From positions 1 through 22,060 of IMG/VR virus record IMGVR_UViG_3300023184_002552: a stretch of 22,060 nucleotides of DNA; one strand, 5' to 3'. Each line of letters opens with the position of its first letter. Positions within the stretch are counted from its first letter, which is position 1. Made by a program: the position numbers and the translations under genes. The notes beneath the pieces were generated by a model, which saw only the letters and a program-made list of their open reading frames with translations, had not been told where the DNA came from and searched no databases. This stretch comes from a virus. Shown piece by piece: positions 21,483-22,060 of the stretch.

Positions 21483-21490
21483 TATTTATT
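21483..21490 (-). promoter_or_regulatory. Possible late box before the second glycan block
   Basis: AATAAATA on the minus strand, 38 bases before the RmlB-like ATG at 21444. One base differs from TATAAATA. A perfect 12-base palindrome, TTTTAGCTAAAA, touches it on the upstream side (21489-21500). Weak alone, but located where a block promoter is expected. Confidence 0.35.
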
Positions 21491-21512
21491 TTAGCTAAAA
21501 TCAAGGCAAAAA

Positions 21513-21686
21513 TTATGCTTCTTGGCGATCTGCTACTGTGCGTGCTACTTTGGTTTCGACGTATTCTTTGATAAAACGTATAGCTTTACGGCTACTATCA
21601 AATACATACTCACTGGTTTCATCTTCCTGTGTTAGGATCACTACAAATCCATTGGTTACCTTACGAATTTCAATTGAATCAAACAT
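21513..21686 (-). CDS. Small soluble protein, unknown function
   Basis: 57 residues, starting MFDSIEIRKVTNGFVVILTQ. It looks like a beta hairpin then a helix (DSSRKAIRFIKEYVETKVAR) of the type seen in many small conserved phage proteins. AAGGAA lies nine bases before the ATG, and a near-consensus promoter (P5) stands upstream, so it is probably expressed early and strongly. It precedes the second glycan block by 68 bases. Function unknown. Confidence 0.7.
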   Translation of the reverse strand: MFDSIEIRKVTNGFVVILTQEDETSEYVFDSSRKAIRFIKEYVETKVARTVADRQEA

Positions 21687-21732
21687 GTTTAAATTTCCTT
21701 ATATAAGTTATGATACGAGTGTTAACTCTAAT

Positions 21733-21761
21733 ATAGTAACATCATTAGAAACACATGTCAA
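21733..21761 (-). promoter_or_regulatory. Sigma70-type promoter of the 57-residue gene (P5)
   Basis: TTGACA (21761-21756), 17-base spacer, TACTAT (21738-21733), 47 bases before the ATG at 21686. The -35 box abuts the T-run of the terminator to its right. Confidence 0.8.
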
Positions 21762-21762
21762 G

Positions 21763-21788
21763 AAAAAAGGCTACCGAAATAGCCTTTT
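21763..21788 (-). terminator. UUCG-type terminator after the porin transcript
   Basis: A 9-base stem, AAAAGGCTA/TAGCCTTTT (21780-21788 and 21765-21773 on the minus strand), encloses TTTCGG, which can form a UUCG tetraloop, and is followed by T residues. The minus-strand T-run is six long, so it terminates the porin and hairpin transcript. Confidence 0.85.
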
Positions 21789-21793
21789 CGCTT

Positions 21794-21885
21794 GGTAGTT
21801 ATCCTACCGGAAGATCGAAGCCTTGGACGTCTCCAAGTTTCAGCTGTAACTCCAGCTTACCCAGTTGCACTTCCCCTAAAGGAAG
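21794..21885 (-). other. Train of four short hairpins after the porin gene
   Basis: Four stem-loops lie in about 92 bases between the porin stop and the terminator. Stems on the plus strand: GGTAG/CTACC (21794-21798, 21804-21808), CTTGGA/TCCAAG (21822-21827, 21832-21837), AGCTG/CAGCT (21842-21846, 21853-21857) and CTTCC/GGAAG (21870-21874, 21881-21885). Loops are 4-6 bases, spacing roughly 20-28. The loop and linker sequences differ, so it is not a repeat array. It could be a structured small RNA or a protected 3' end. No open frame of useful length was found here. Confidence 0.45.
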
Positions 21886-21927
21886 GAGAGCGTGTGGCCG
21901 ATACTGTTTTTAGCTTACTATCCGTTC

Positions 21928-22060
21928 TTAGAAGAATAAGATAGCACCTGCTGAGTATGTATCGCTCTTATTAGACGCACCTGAGTGTGCTTCTGACTCT
22001 ACGCGATTGTATTCAGCTACTAAGTTTAAATGCTTAGTTAGTGGGTGGTATGCACCAACA
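21928..22060 (-). CDS. Outer-membrane porin, C-terminal part
   Basis: The last 43 codons of a gene that begins beyond the right edge. The protein reads VGAYHPLTKHLNLVAEYNRV, then an Ala/Ser/Asn-rich loop, and ends SDTYSAGAILFF. Alternating hydrophobic residues and a terminal Phe are the beta signal recognised by the BAM machinery, and the LTK.LNLVAEYNRV...TYSAGAILFF layout is that of gamma- and betaproteobacterial porins (Porin_4-like). A porin in a phage-type window is unusual: it could be a phage-borne gene that alters the host surface. The rest of the protein, including the start and signal peptide, must be read in the adjoining sequence. Confidence 0.75.
   Translation of the reverse strand, partial: VGAYHPLTKHLNLVAEYNRVESEAHSGASNKSDTYSAGAILFF

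Noticed and set aside
21794-21885. A CRISPR array, because hairpins are regularly spaced
   Set aside because: The stem sequences are all different, so there is no direct repeat.
21790-21900. A tRNA or tRNA-like gene in the hairpin train
   Set aside because: The stems cannot be arranged as a cloverleaf: no 7-base acceptor stem, no anticodon stem with a 7-base loop, and no T-loop in the right place.

Overview
The window looks like part of a T4-like (large, contractile-tail type) phage genome whose host is Gram-negative, probably a proteobacterium. The phage signals are a UvsW recombination helicase, a gp62-like clamp-loader subunit, T4-late-promoter-like NATAAATA boxes, tail/baseplate-type proteins at the left edge, a SleB-type peptidoglycan hydrolase, and dense packing of short genes with ATGA, GTGA and TAATG stop/start overlaps. 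The host signals are a beta-barrel porin C-terminus at the right edge and two large surface-sugar gene blocks. Nearly all genes lie on the minus strand; one clear gene (863-1237) lies on the plus strand. No tRNA, rRNA, CRISPR array or insertion sequence was seen.

Layout, left to right. (1) 1-822: two virion structural genes, minus strand. (2) 863-1237: one plus-strand gene behind a late-promoter-like box, converging on the next operon. (3) 6860 down to 1197: a DNA-metabolism operon starting at a perfect sigma70-type promoter with no room for a leader. In order it carries a HARP-like protein, UvsW, four small or uncharacterised genes, a coiled-coil protein, a gp62-like clamp loader, a zinc-finger protein, a 69-residue coiled coil, and a 195-residue miniature relative of bacterial DNA polymerase III alpha that keeps all three catalytic aspartates. 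(4) 9050 down to 7002: an AAA+ ATPase, a basic protein and four consecutive tiny membrane proteins, ended by a structured 3' region and a terminator. (5) 9168-9770: two small genes, each with its own consensus promoter.

(6) 9841-14436: first glycan block (cupin, a nucleotidyltransferase-kinase fusion, a KdsC-like HAD phosphatase, a GatZ/KbaZ-like TIM barrel, a glycosyltransferase-like protein). (7) 14506-15886: small genes and a secreted SleB-type hydrolase. (8) 15969-21444: second glycan block (RmlB-like dehydratase, two glycosyltransferase-like proteins, an epimerase, a C-methyltransferase with zinc site, a conserved surface-sugar protein). (9) 21513-22060: a 57-residue gene with a strong promoter, a terminator, a train of small hairpins, and the porin C-terminus.

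Together the sugar blocks and porin suggest that the phage rebuilds the host cell surface, possibly to block superinfection or mask infected cells, or that it decorates its own virion. The two sugar pathways are inferred from gene families; no product can be named from sequence alone. The most unusual items are the mini-Pol III alpha protein, two apparently leaderless promoters, promoters whose -35 boxes sit inside palindromes, and the porin/glycan combination.
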